64,000 nucleotides of DNA. Source: UBA4427 sp046351135. GTDB lineage: Bacteria; Myxococcota_A; UBA9160; UBA4427. Where the stretch lies: assembly GCA_046351135.1 (NCBI GenBank), contig JAXLZA010000014.1, positions 101,707 through 165,706 of the forward strand, written 5' to 3'. Positions 55,499 through 64,000 of the stretch are shown here, piece after piece (positions within the stretch are counted from its first letter, which is position 1; each line of letters begins with the position of its first letter). A program made the position numbers and the translations under genes. The notes beneath the pieces were generated by a model, which made no database searches, was not told the DNA's origin, and saw only the letters and a list, made by a program, of their open reading frames with translations.

Positions 55499-57646
55499 CT
55501 AGGCCCCCGCTCCGCCGTCCTGGACCGGATGCACCGTCAGCACCGACACCGGCGACTCCACGAGCACCCGCTGCCGACGCAGGCTGATCGCGTTCCCGCT
55601 CATGCCCCAGCGCTCGTTCATGCCGATCACGATGAGGTCGTAGCCTGCGGCCGCCTCCTCGAGCACCGCCTCGGGCGGATCCGCGTGCTCGACGATGCGC
55701 ACGATGAGCTCGCCCGAGTCGAGCTCCGGCTGCGGAATCGCCTGACGGTCGCCGTCGATCGGTCCACCGAGCGCACCGGAGAGCTGATCGCGGCCGGGAC
55801 CCGGACGATCGGCGCGGCCGGGCTCGACGACGTGGAGCATCGTGAGCTGCGTACCGGGGGACTGGCCGATGCGCTGTGCGATCCGCAGGGCTTCGAGGTC
55901 CTCGGGCCCGCCGGCGTAGGCGATCAGGACCTGCTCGACCTTCTGGAGCCCGCGATCGATCAGGACGGCGACCGGACAGCTCGACGCGTCGAGCACGTCC
56001 CCGACCACGCCGCCGTGGCGGCCTTCGAGGAGCAGCGGCTTGTGGGAGCCGAGCAGGATGAGCGAGGCCTGCTTCGAGCGGGCGGTGCGACAGATGTCGG
56101 CGCCGGGGTCGGCGGAGACGAAGGAGAGGGGCTCGATCTCGAGGCCGAGCGCGGCCCCGGACTCGACGAGCGGGATCAGCGGATTCGTCTCGGGATCGTC
56201 GTGCTCGCGGTTGCGCTCGACGGAGGGGCGATCGCTCGAGCCGAAGAGGTGGAGACCGTAGAAGTGGCTCGCGGCGGCGGCCTCGCCCCGCAGATGGGCG
56301 ACGAGGTTCGCCATCGCGGGGGCGATCGTGCCATCGGTCAGGCAGGCGAGGATCGTGTAGCCCGAAGCGGAACGAGCGGGCTCCCCACCGATCGCGGCGC
56401 GCCCGCGGACGAGCTCGGCGTCGGTGTAGACGAGGCGCAGGATCGGCGTCGTCGCGAAGGTCGTGACGAGCGCCATGATCACCATCATCGTGAAGACCGT
56501 CGGGGAGATGACGCCGAGATCGAGCCCGATGTTGAGGACGATCAGCTCCATCAGGCCGCGCGTGTTCATCAGGATCCCGATGGCGCTCGACTCGCGCCAG
56601 CCGAGGCCCGTGACGCGCGCGGCGAAGGTGCTGCCGCCGAACTTGCCCAGGGTCGCGACGAAGACGAGGCCGCCCGCGACCCACCAGTCCTGCTCGGTGC
56701 GGACGAGGCCGATCTGGGTCCGCAGCCCGCTGAAGGCGAAGAAGAGCGGCAGGAGCAGGACGACCGCGATGGTCTCGATCTTCTCGGCGAGCGCGTGTCC
56801 GAGGCGGCCCTGCTTCGGCAGGATCGCGCCGAAGAGGAACGCGCCGAAGAGCGCATGGATGCCGATGACCTCCGTGATGGCGGCCGACGTCATCAACAGG
56901 AGCAGGATCACCGACATCACCGTCGGCGTCAGTCCCGCGCGACTCGCGACGCGCTCGCCGAGCCGCGCGAGAAACGGCCGCACGAGGACGAGCATCGCCC
57001 CGATGTAGACGAGCGCCATCGCGGTCGTCCAGACGGCGGCCGTCGGATCCTGAGCCTGCGCGACCGAGACGACGAACGCCAGGATGCACCAGGCCGTCAC
57101 GTCGCCGATCGCCGCGCACGCGATCGCGATCGACCCCACGCGCGTCGACGTCAGCTGCCGCTCCGAGAGGATGCGCGCGAGCACGGGAAACGCCGTCACG
57201 CTCATCGCCGCGCCCATGAAGAGCGCGAACGCCGTCACCGGCACGCCCGGAGGCGAGTACTGCTCGTGGAGCGCGAGCGCGGCGACGAAGCCGAGCCCGA
57301 AGGGGACGACGATGCTCGCATGACTGATCAGCACCGAGCTCCGCGCCCGCCCCTGGAGCAGGCGCGGATCGAGCTCGAGGCCGACCAGGAACATGAAGAG
57401 CACGAGACCGACCTGGGCGAGGATCTGCAGCCCCGGCATCGAGCTCGGCGGAAACAGCGTCGCCATCGCCTCGGGCCAGACCCAGCCGAGGAGCGAGGGG
57501 CCGAGCAGGATGCCGGCGAGGACCTCTGCGATGACGAGTGGCTGGGCGATCGCCCGCGCACCGACCCCGAGGACCCGCGAGACGATCAGGATCGCGCCGA
57601 TCTGGGCGAAGAGCAGGGTCAGCTCGCTGAACTCGAGGTGGGGCAT
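55499..57646 (-). CDS. CPA2-type cation:proton antiporter fused to two universal-stress domains
   Basis: This encodes 715 aa. About twelve transmembrane helices make up residues 5-400: PLVIAEVLAGILLGPSLLGW, LFMFLVGLELDPRLL, FALFMGAAMSVTAFPVLARI, AAIGDVTAWCILAF (the GD ion site), HALFGAFLFGAILPK and NTRGLMELIVLNIGLDLGVI. The cytoplasmic tail contains two Usp-like modules: YTILACLTDGTIAPAM to SCPVAVLID, and EQVLIAYAGGPEDLEALRIA to SPVSVLTVHPV. Both end in the GxG...S-type nucleotide loop (GGVVGDVLDASS; GMSGNAISLRR). The family exchanges K+ or Na+ for H+. Confidence 0.92.
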   Translation of the reverse strand: MPHLEFSELTLLFAQIGAILIVSRVLGVGARAIAQPLVIAEVLAGILLGPSLLGWVWPEAMATLFPPSSMPGLQILAQVGLVLFMFLVGLELDPRLLQGRARSSVLISHASIVVPFGLGFVAALALHEQYSPPGVPVTAFALFMGAAMSVTAFPVLARILSERQLTSTRVGSIAIACAAIGDVTAWCILAFVVSVAQAQDPTAAVWTTAMALVYIGAMLVLVRPFLARLGERVASRAGLTPTVMSVILLLLMTSAAITEVIGIHALFGAFLFGAILPKQGRLGHALAEKIETIAVVLLLPLFFAFSGLRTQIGLVRTEQDWWVAGGLVFVATLGKFGGSTFAARVTGLGWRESSAIGILMNTRGLMELIVLNIGLDLGVISPTVFTMMVIMALVTTFATTPILRLVYTDAELVRGRAAIGGEPARSASGYTILACLTDGTIAPAMANLVAHLRGEAAAASHFYGLHLFGSSDRPSVERNREHDDPETNPLIPLVESGAALGLEIEPLSFVSADPGADICRTARSKQASLILLGSHKPLLLEGRHGGVVGDVLDASSCPVAVLIDRGLQKVEQVLIAYAGGPEDLEALRIAQRIGQSPGTQLTMLHVVEPGRADRPGPGRDQLSGALGGPIDGDRQAIPQPELDSGELIVRIVEHADPPEAVLEEAAAGYDLIVIGMNERWGMSGNAISLRRQRVLVESPVSVLTVHPVQDGGAGA

Positions 57647-57813
57647 TCCGGGCGGAGCTTAATCGATCCGGAAGGCCCGAGCGGTGAAGACCGACACCGC
57701 CCGAAAGCGACCGACCGGACACGGTACGAACGTGGATCGGACGCGGCGGGCGCCGCCGCCAGGGCGCACGCGGCGGCCCATGCGGCGAAATAGCATGATC
57801 GCGCGCGCGCCGA

Positions 57814-58398
57814 TCAGCGCGTCCTCGACGCGTGGGCCGGATGCGCCCGGACGAGGGTCCCGATCAACCGGTCGGGCGCGGTCCGCCGCGGATCCTCGAG
57901 CCACCAGAGCAGCATGCCCGTCTCCATCGCGAGGTAGGCCCGCGCGGCGAGCTCCGGATCGAGCGCGGGGTCGACGAGCCCGGCCCGCTGGGCGGCGGCG
58001 AGGGCCGAGGCGATCCCGCGCGTCGACTCCGACACGACCGGCCCGGCGTGGGCGGGCGCCGTCCGCTCCCGGCCAAAGCAGACCCGGTAGGCCTCGGGAT
58101 GCTCGGCGGCGAAGCGGACGGCGGCCTCGACCGAAGCCCGCACCTGGTCCTCGAGCTCGGCGCCCGCCGCGGCGATCGCCGCCTGACGCGCGGCCCGCAG
58201 GCCGTCGAGGGTCCGCAGCTGGAGCGCCCGGAGCAGCGCGTACTTGTTCGCAAAGTGGAGATAGAAGGTCCCGATGCCCAGGCCCGCGGCCCGGGCGATC
58301 GCATTGCTGTTGACCCGCTCGCAGCCGTGGCGGGCGAAGAGGGCCAGCCCCGCGGCCAGCAGCCGGGTCGGAGCGTCCTCGAGTCGGGGTCGCGGCAT
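57814..58398 (-). CDS. TetR/AcrR-family transcriptional regulator
   Basis: This encodes 194 aa. The N-terminal helix-turn-helix (RLLAAGLALFARHGCERVNS, NAIARAAGLGIGTFYLHFAN, KYALLRALQ) is textbook TetR. The C-terminal ligand domain has helices AALAAAQRAGLVDPALDPEL and AARAYLAMETGMLLWWLEDP. It is divergent from the SpsF-like cassette and separated by 263 bases containing several inverted repeats. It may regulate itself, the cassette, or the antiporter downstream; the ligand is unknown. Confidence 0.92.
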   Translation of the reverse strand: MPRPRLEDAPTRLLAAGLALFARHGCERVNSNAIARAAGLGIGTFYLHFANKYALLRALQLRTLDGLRAARQAAIAAAGAELEDQVRASVEAAVRFAAEHPEAYRVCFGRERTAPAHAGPVVSESTRGIASALAAAQRAGLVDPALDPELAARAYLAMETGMLLWWLEDPRRTAPDRLIGTLVRAHPAHASRTR

Positions 58399-58505
58399 GG
58401 CCTGAGGCTATTTGATGAATCCATCCGTTTCCAGTCGAGCCGTCGAGGCGGTCGCCGAGGGAGCTTCACCGACCCCTGGCCTTGGAAAGAACGCCCCCGA
58501 TCGCG

Positions 58506-58536
58506 TCCATCATTTCCGATGGATCAATCAAATTGA
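58506..58536. promoter_or_regulatory. Overlapping inverted repeats, candidate TetR operators
   Basis: TCCATC and GATGGA arms (58506-58511 / 58518-58523) are followed at once by TCAAT-CAA-ATTGA (58524-58536) in an AT-rich patch. A related TCCATCCGTTTCC occurs at 58420-58432 near the TetR start. Such sites fit TetR-type control; binding is not shown. Confidence 0.4.
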
Positions 58537-58661
58537 GAACGACCCCAGAATTCTGCAAAGCCGGTGCACGTGTTCTGCCGATGACGGAGCGCAGTCGGGG
58601 AGACCGGTGAGCCGGGTCGATCCGACGACGACCGGGCCCCGCAATCCGGAGAGCGCGTCCC

Positions 58662-59423
58662 ATGGCGAAGACCGTCGGCATCATCCAGGCCCGCATGGGC
58701 TCCGAGCGCCTGCCGGGCAAGATCCTCGCCCCGCTCGGCGGGCGACCGCTGCTGGCGATCCTCGCGACCCGCATCGCCCGGGCGCGGGTCGACGCGTGGT
58801 GGCTCGCGACGTCGAGCGACCCGGCCGACGACGTGACCGAGGCCTGGGGCTTCGAGCTCGGGCTCCGGGTCTACCGCGGTCATGCGACCGACGTCCTCTC
58901 CCGCTTCCTGGCCGTCGCCGACGAGACCGGCGCCGACTGGCTCGTGCGGGTCACCGCCGACAACCCCTTCCTCGATTCGCCCGCGGTCGACGTCCTCGTC
59001 GCCGCACGGGACGAGCTCGAGGCCTCGAAGGAAGAGGAGGCGAAGTCGATCGAGCTGATCCGCGCCCGGGGCGGTCGCCCCGTCGGCTACGGCGTCGAGC
59101 TCGTCCGCGCCGACGCCCTGCGCCGCGCGGCCGCCGCGATCCCCGCGAGCCAGTTCCACCACCGCGTCCACGTCACGAGCTGGATCACCGCGAATGGCCG
59201 CTGCGAGTCGGTGCCCCTGCCGGCGGCCTGGCCCGAGCGCCCGAACTGGCGCTGGACCGTCGACACCTACGAGGACCTCGCGATGGCGCGCAGTGCGTTC
59301 CGGCTCTTCGCGAGCGAGGTCGCGACGATCGACTACCCGGCGATGGTGGCGCTCCTCGACGGGGTCCCCGAGATCCCGGCGATGAACGCCCACGTCGTCC
59401 AGAAGAAGCTGGAGGAAGGATGA
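58662..59423 (+). CDS. SpsF-like cytidylyltransferase/glycosyltransferase family protein
   Basis: This encodes 253 aa. It begins VGIIQARMGSERLPGKILAP, the nucleotide-triphosphate-binding start of the CMP-sugar synthetase/SpsF group. TADNPFLDSPAVDVLV supplies the metal Asp region, and FHHRVHVTSWI and WRWTVDTYEDLAMARSAFRL close the fold. The family activates a sugar acid or sugar phosphate as CMP-linked donor or acts in spore-coat or flagellar glycan making. Its stop overlaps the following SDR start (ATGA). Confidence 0.85.
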   Translation: MAKTVGIIQARMGSERLPGKILAPLGGRPLLAILATRIARARVDAWWLATSSDPADDVTEAWGFELGLRVYRGHATDVLSRFLAVADETGADWLVRVTADNPFLDSPAVDVLVAARDELEASKEEEAKSIELIRARGGRPVGYGVELVRADALRRAAAAIPASQFHHRVHVTSWITANGRCESVPLPAAWPERPNWRWTVDTYEDLAMARSAFRLFASEVATIDYPAMVALLDGVPEIPAMNAHVVQKKLEEG

Positions 59424-60220
59424 ACGCGAAGCTGATCGCGCGAGATGCGATGGCCGGCTGGGGGATCGGAGTCAGCGGCGGCGGGAGCCACCTCGGCCGC
59501 GCGATCGCGCTGGGTCTCGCCTCGCTCGGTGCGACGGTCGTCGTCTTCGGCCGCCGCCGCGAGCCGCTCGCGGAGACGGCAGCCCTCGCCGCGGGCCTCT
59601 CGGGCACGATCGTCCCCGAGCCCGCCGACCAGCACGTCGACGCCGACCTCGCCCGCGTCCTCGACCGGATCGAGAAGGAGGCGGGACGCGTCCACGGCTG
59701 GGTCAACAACGCCGTCGGCGGACGCCGGACGCTGCTGCGCTCCCTCGAGCGCTCCGCCGTCGAAGAGACGGTCGAGAGCACCCTCTCCGACCTGATCCTC
59801 GCGACCGAGGCCGCCGCGGCGCGCATGATCGACGCCGGCCAGGGCGGCGCGATCGTGAACGTCGCCTCGATGTACGGGCTCGTCTCGCCGAATCCCGAGA
59901 CCTACAAGAACCATCCGCAGTTCCACAACCCGCCGGCCTACGGGGCGGCGAAGGCCGGCGTGATCGAGTTCACGCGTTATGCGGCGTGTCATTATGCGCC
60001 GGACGGCATCCGCGTGAACTGCGTCAGCCCGGGTCCGTTCCCGTCGCAGGTCGTGCAGCGCGAGGCGGGCTTCGTCGCCGAGCTCGCCCGGCGCGTGCCC
60101 CTCGGCCGCGTCGGCGACGCCTCCGAGCTCGCCGGCCCCGTCGCCTTCCTGCTGTCCCCGCTCGCGAGCTTCGTCACGGGGCACGACCTCGTCGTCGATG
60201 GAGGCTGGACCACGTGGTAG
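59420..60220 (+). CDS. Short-chain dehydrogenase, sugar-cassette member
   Basis: This encodes 266 aa. The cofactor motif is slightly altered, SGGGSHLG, followed by WVNNAVGG, Ser in VNVASMYGLVSPNPETY, the AYGAAKAG catalytic pair and VNCVSPGPFPS. The NVASMYGxxxPxPxxY arrangement with the following FHNPPAYGAAKAGV is close to PtmA-type oxidoreductases of flagellar sugar clusters. It is coupled to the SpsF-like gene upstream and overlaps the AKR gene downstream by 7 bases. Confidence 0.85.
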   Translation: MNAKLIARDAMAGWGIGVSGGGSHLGRAIALGLASLGATVVVFGRRREPLAETAALAAGLSGTIVPEPADQHVDADLARVLDRIEKEAGRVHGWVNNAVGGRRTLLRSLERSAVEETVESTLSDLILATEAAAARMIDAGQGGAIVNVASMYGLVSPNPETYKNHPQFHNPPAYGAAKAGVIEFTRYAACHYAPDGIRVNCVSPGPFPSQVVQREAGFVAELARRVPLGRVGDASELAGPVAFLLSPLASFVTGHDLVVDGGWTTW

Positions 60221-61227
60221 ACCGGACGACTCTCTCGACCTGGCAGGACACGCGGACGCGCGACCCGCGGCGACTCACGCTCGGCAGCGCGCAGTGGGGC
60301 ATGGCCTATGGGATCGCCAACCGCACCGGCCCGCCCAATCTCGCCGAGCTCGATCGCATGCTCGACCTCGCGCGCGACGCCGGCATCCGCTCGATCGACA
60401 CCGCCCGCGCCTACGGCGAGAGCGAGGCGCGCGTCGGCCGTGCGCTGGCCGGCCACGACGACTGGCGCGTCGTCACGAAGCTCGCCCCCGACGTCGACGC
60501 CCCGGGCCTCGACGTCGGCGAGAGCCTCGAGCGCGTCGCCGCGAGCCTCGCGAAGAGCCGCGAAGACCTCGGCCTCGAGACGCTCCCCGTCCTGCTGCTC
60601 CACCGCCACGCCCACCGCCACGCCTTCGGCGGCAAGCTCTGGCGCACCCTGCTCGCCGAGCGCGCGGCCGGGCGCATCGGGCAGCTCGGTGTCTCGGCGG
60701 CGAATCCCGAGGAGGCCTGGGCCGCCCTCGACGACCCGGAGATCGAATGCCTCCAGGTCGCGACCTCGCTGCTCGACCTGCGCCTCCACCGCCAGGGCTT
60801 CTTCCCCCGCGCGCGCGACGCGGGGCGCACGGTCTACGTCCGCAGCGTCTATCTCCAGGGCGTCGCCCACCTGGGCTCGGCCCGGCTCCCGGCCTTCCTC
60901 GCCCCGCTCGCAGCCCCGATGCGGGCGATCGAGGCCTTCGCGAGCGAGCTCGGCGTCCATCCGCGGTCGGTCTACCTGGCCTTCGTGCGCGAGCTCCCGG
61001 GCGTCCATCCGGTGCTCGGCTGCGAGACGGCCACCCAGCTCGCCCAGCTCCTGCGCGACTGGGAGGAAGAGTCGATCGACGGGGCGCAGCTCGCCTCCCT
61101 CGTCGAGCGGCTGCCCACCGCCGAAGCCGCCCTGGTCGATCCCTCCCTCTGGCCGCGGCGCGAGCTGAACGGACCCGAGACCCCGCGCACGACCTTCCGG
61201 GCCTGGCCGGGCCTCGCCGCGGGCTGA
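60214..61227 (+). CDS. Aldo/keto reductase family protein
   Basis: This encodes 337 aa using GTG at 60214, with GGAGG about 8 bases upstream, the start lying inside the SDR 3' end. The TIM-barrel motifs are LTLGSAQWGMAYGIANRTG, IRSIDTARAYGESEARVGRA (Asp and Tyr of the tetrad), VTKLAPDVD (Lys), LLLHRHAHRH (His) and GRIGQLGVSAANPEEAW. All four catalytic positions appear kept. The substrate is presumably a sugar or sugar-nucleotide intermediate, judged from context. Third gene of the coupled cassette. Confidence 0.85.
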   Translation: MVDRTTLSTWQDTRTRDPRRLTLGSAQWGMAYGIANRTGPPNLAELDRMLDLARDAGIRSIDTARAYGESEARVGRALAGHDDWRVVTKLAPDVDAPGLDVGESLERVAASLAKSREDLGLETLPVLLLHRHAHRHAFGGKLWRTLLAERAAGRIGQLGVSAANPEEAWAALDDPEIECLQVATSLLDLRLHRQGFFPRARDAGRTVYVRSVYLQGVAHLGSARLPAFLAPLAAPMRAIEAFASELGVHPRSVYLAFVRELPGVHPVLGCETATQLAQLLRDWEEESIDGAQLASLVERLPTAEAALVDPSLWPRRELNGPETPRTTFRAWPGLAAG

Positions 61228-61311
61228 GCGGACGCCGGGCACCGTTCGGGGCTAGACTCGCGCGCGGAGAAGGCCGCCCGGCTCGGGCGCCGCTCCGGAG
61301 GTCCCCCCGTC

Positions 61312-62325
61312 ATGCGCCACCGTCTGCCGAGCTCCGCTCCCGTGCGCTGGCTCGCCCCGATCCTGCTCGCCGGCCTGCTCGTGCCCGTCGGCCCGCTCGC
61401 CCCGCGCCCCGCCGCCGCGACCGAGAAGCTGCTCGAGGGCATCGCCGCGCAGGTCGGCAACGACATCGTGCTCGTCTCCGAAGTGATGGAGATGTCGGCT
61501 CCGGTCGAGGAGCGCATGCGCCAGGCCGGGGCCCCGGACGCCGAGGTCCAGCGCGTCCGGAACGACGCCCTCGAGCGCCTGATCGAAGGCAAGCTGCTCA
61601 CCTCAGTCGTCGAGCGCCTCGAGCTCACCGCCGAGCGCGAGGAGATCGACCAGGCGATCGCCGCGATCGCCGAGGACAACGGCCTGACCCCCGAAGATCT
61701 CTACAAGAGCATCCAGAGCCACGGGCTGACCGTGGACGAGTACCGCAAGAAGATCCAGGGCGAGATCGAGCGCAGCAAGGTCGTGAACGCGATGGTGCGC
61801 TCGCGGGTCGAGGTCTCCCAGGAAGAGATCCAGAAGATGTACGACGAGCGCTTCGCCAAGCAGCCGAGCGGGGGCGAGGAGGTCTACCTGCGCCACATCG
61901 TCGTGCGCACCGGCGGTCCGGAGGCGCGCTCGGCCGCCGACGCCTGCATGCGCATCGAGGAGGCCCGAGCCGAGATCGAGACGGGCACCGAGTTCCAGGA
62001 GGTCGCGCGCCGCGTCACCGAGATGAACCCCGAGCGCGAGGGCGAGCTCGGCTGGATCCACCACGACGAGCTCGCCTCCTGGATGGAGGGCGCGATCGCG
62101 AAGCTCGGGCCCGGTCAGCTCTCGGCGACGATCGAGATGCCCTTCGGCTGCAACCTGCTCGAGCTCGTCGATCGCCGCCCCTTCAAGCGGATCACCTTCG
62201 AAGAGGCCCAGCCCCAGCTGCGCAACATCATCTTCCAGGAGAAGACCGAGGCCGAGTACGTCAAGTGGATCGACGTCCTGCGCAAGCAGACCCACGTCGA
62301 GAAGAAGGGCGTCTTCGGTGGTTGA
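61312..62325 (+). CDS. SurA-like peptidyl-prolyl isomerase/periplasmic chaperone
   Basis: This encodes 337 aa. A signal peptide covers about 1-36. An N-terminal SurA-N-type helical domain has LEGIAAQVGNDIVLVSEVME, RNDALERLIEGKLLTSVVER and VDEYRKKIQGEIERSKVVNA. A single parvulin domain lies at about 195-290 (VYLRHIVVRTG, EFQEVARRVTEMNPEREGEL, GWIHHDELASWMEGAIAKLG). A C-terminal helix returns to the chaperone domain. SurA escorts outer-membrane beta-barrel proteins across the periplasm. One PPIase domain instead of two is common outside Enterobacteria. Confidence 0.88.
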   Translation: MRHRLPSSAPVRWLAPILLAGLLVPVGPLAPRPAAATEKLLEGIAAQVGNDIVLVSEVMEMSAPVEERMRQAGAPDAEVQRVRNDALERLIEGKLLTSVVERLELTAEREEIDQAIAAIAEDNGLTPEDLYKSIQSHGLTVDEYRKKIQGEIERSKVVNAMVRSRVEVSQEEIQKMYDERFAKQPSGGEEVYLRHIVVRTGGPEARSAADACMRIEEARAEIETGTEFQEVARRVTEMNPEREGELGWIHHDELASWMEGAIAKLGPGQLSATIEMPFGCNLLELVDRRPFKRITFEEAQPQLRNIIFQEKTEAEYVKWIDVLRKQTHVEKKGVFGG

Positions 62326-62403
62326 GGCCGCGAGCTCGTCCGGCCCGCGCCCCTCCGGCCCGGCGCTGCACCGCGCCGATCCGTTCCACGCCGGGAGCCG
62401 CTG

Positions 62404-64000
<1,597 letters not shown>

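Noticed and set aside
57659..57904. 81-aa minus-strand frame between the antiporter and tetR
   Set aside because: It overlaps the 3' end of tetR in another frame, is Arg-rich and has no ribosome site or motif.

Overview
The window reads as chromosomal DNA from a very GC-rich (about 70% by eye), Gram-negative bacterium. The outer membrane is indicated by a TolC-type channel, a tripartite RND metal pump, lipoprotein signal peptides, a SurA-like chaperone and PEP-CTERM proteins. The mix of PEP-CTERM proteins, many SDR/acyl-CoA/amidohydrolase-type catabolic genes and an ECF sigma/anti-sigma/DUF3106 operon resembles deltaproteobacterial-grade lineages (Myxococcota, Desulfobacterota or Binatota-like). 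This placement is inference; no rRNA gene is present to settle it. Genes are packed tightly, with many ATGA, TTGA or TGATG overlaps. I found no tRNA, rRNA, CRISPR array, insertion sequence or prophage.

Layout. 1-353: 3' end of a class II fumarase. 466-5346 (minus): a five-gene run, sppA, alpha/beta hydrolase, ECF sigma factor, anti-sigma factor and a DUF3106 protein, plausibly an envelope-stress operon. 5472-9535: nudC, an SDR and a molybdopterin oxidoreductase. 9740-12894: two tandem TRL-like lipoproteins facing a two-gene unit of an S9-family lipoprotein that has lost its catalytic Ser and His, followed by a His-rich SEC-C protein. 12965-22840: a loose set of small metabolic genes (acyl-CoA dehydrogenase-like flavoprotein, amidohydrolase-fold protein, thioesterase, ferritin-like protein, HugZ-like protein, epimerase, hydrolase, SDR, YkgJ-type cysteine cluster protein, SnoaL-like protein). 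23078-29623: a czcCBA-type heavy-metal efflux operon headed by a small exported Cys/His protein. 29700-35513: cupin, AI-2E family permease, VOC protein, metallophosphoesterase plus RlmE, and two small orphan proteins. 35621-36262: ribosomal protein L3 standing alone, outside the usual S10 operon.

36772-43286: two PEP-CTERM proteins bracketing a DUF2339/DUF3999 membrane pair. 43720-48888: an isocitrate dehydrogenase-like enzyme followed by an alkaline-phosphatase-superfamily enzyme and two glycosyltransferases. 49146-55435: mfd and an MMPL/patched-type RND permease. 55499-58398: a CPA2 antiporter with a double universal-stress tail, and a TetR regulator. 58662-61227: a translationally coupled SpsF-like nucleotidyltransferase, SDR and aldo/keto reductase cassette. 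61312 to the end: a SurA-like PPIase and the 5' part of uvrA.

No single well-known 'system' such as a phage-defence island was recognised. The most unusual items are the double active-site loss in the S9 lipoprotein coupled to a His-rich SEC-C protein, the amidohydrolase-fold protein without its metal ligands, the isolated rplC, the small Cys/His protein heading the metal-efflux operon, and the minimal SpsF-SDR-AKR sugar cassette.
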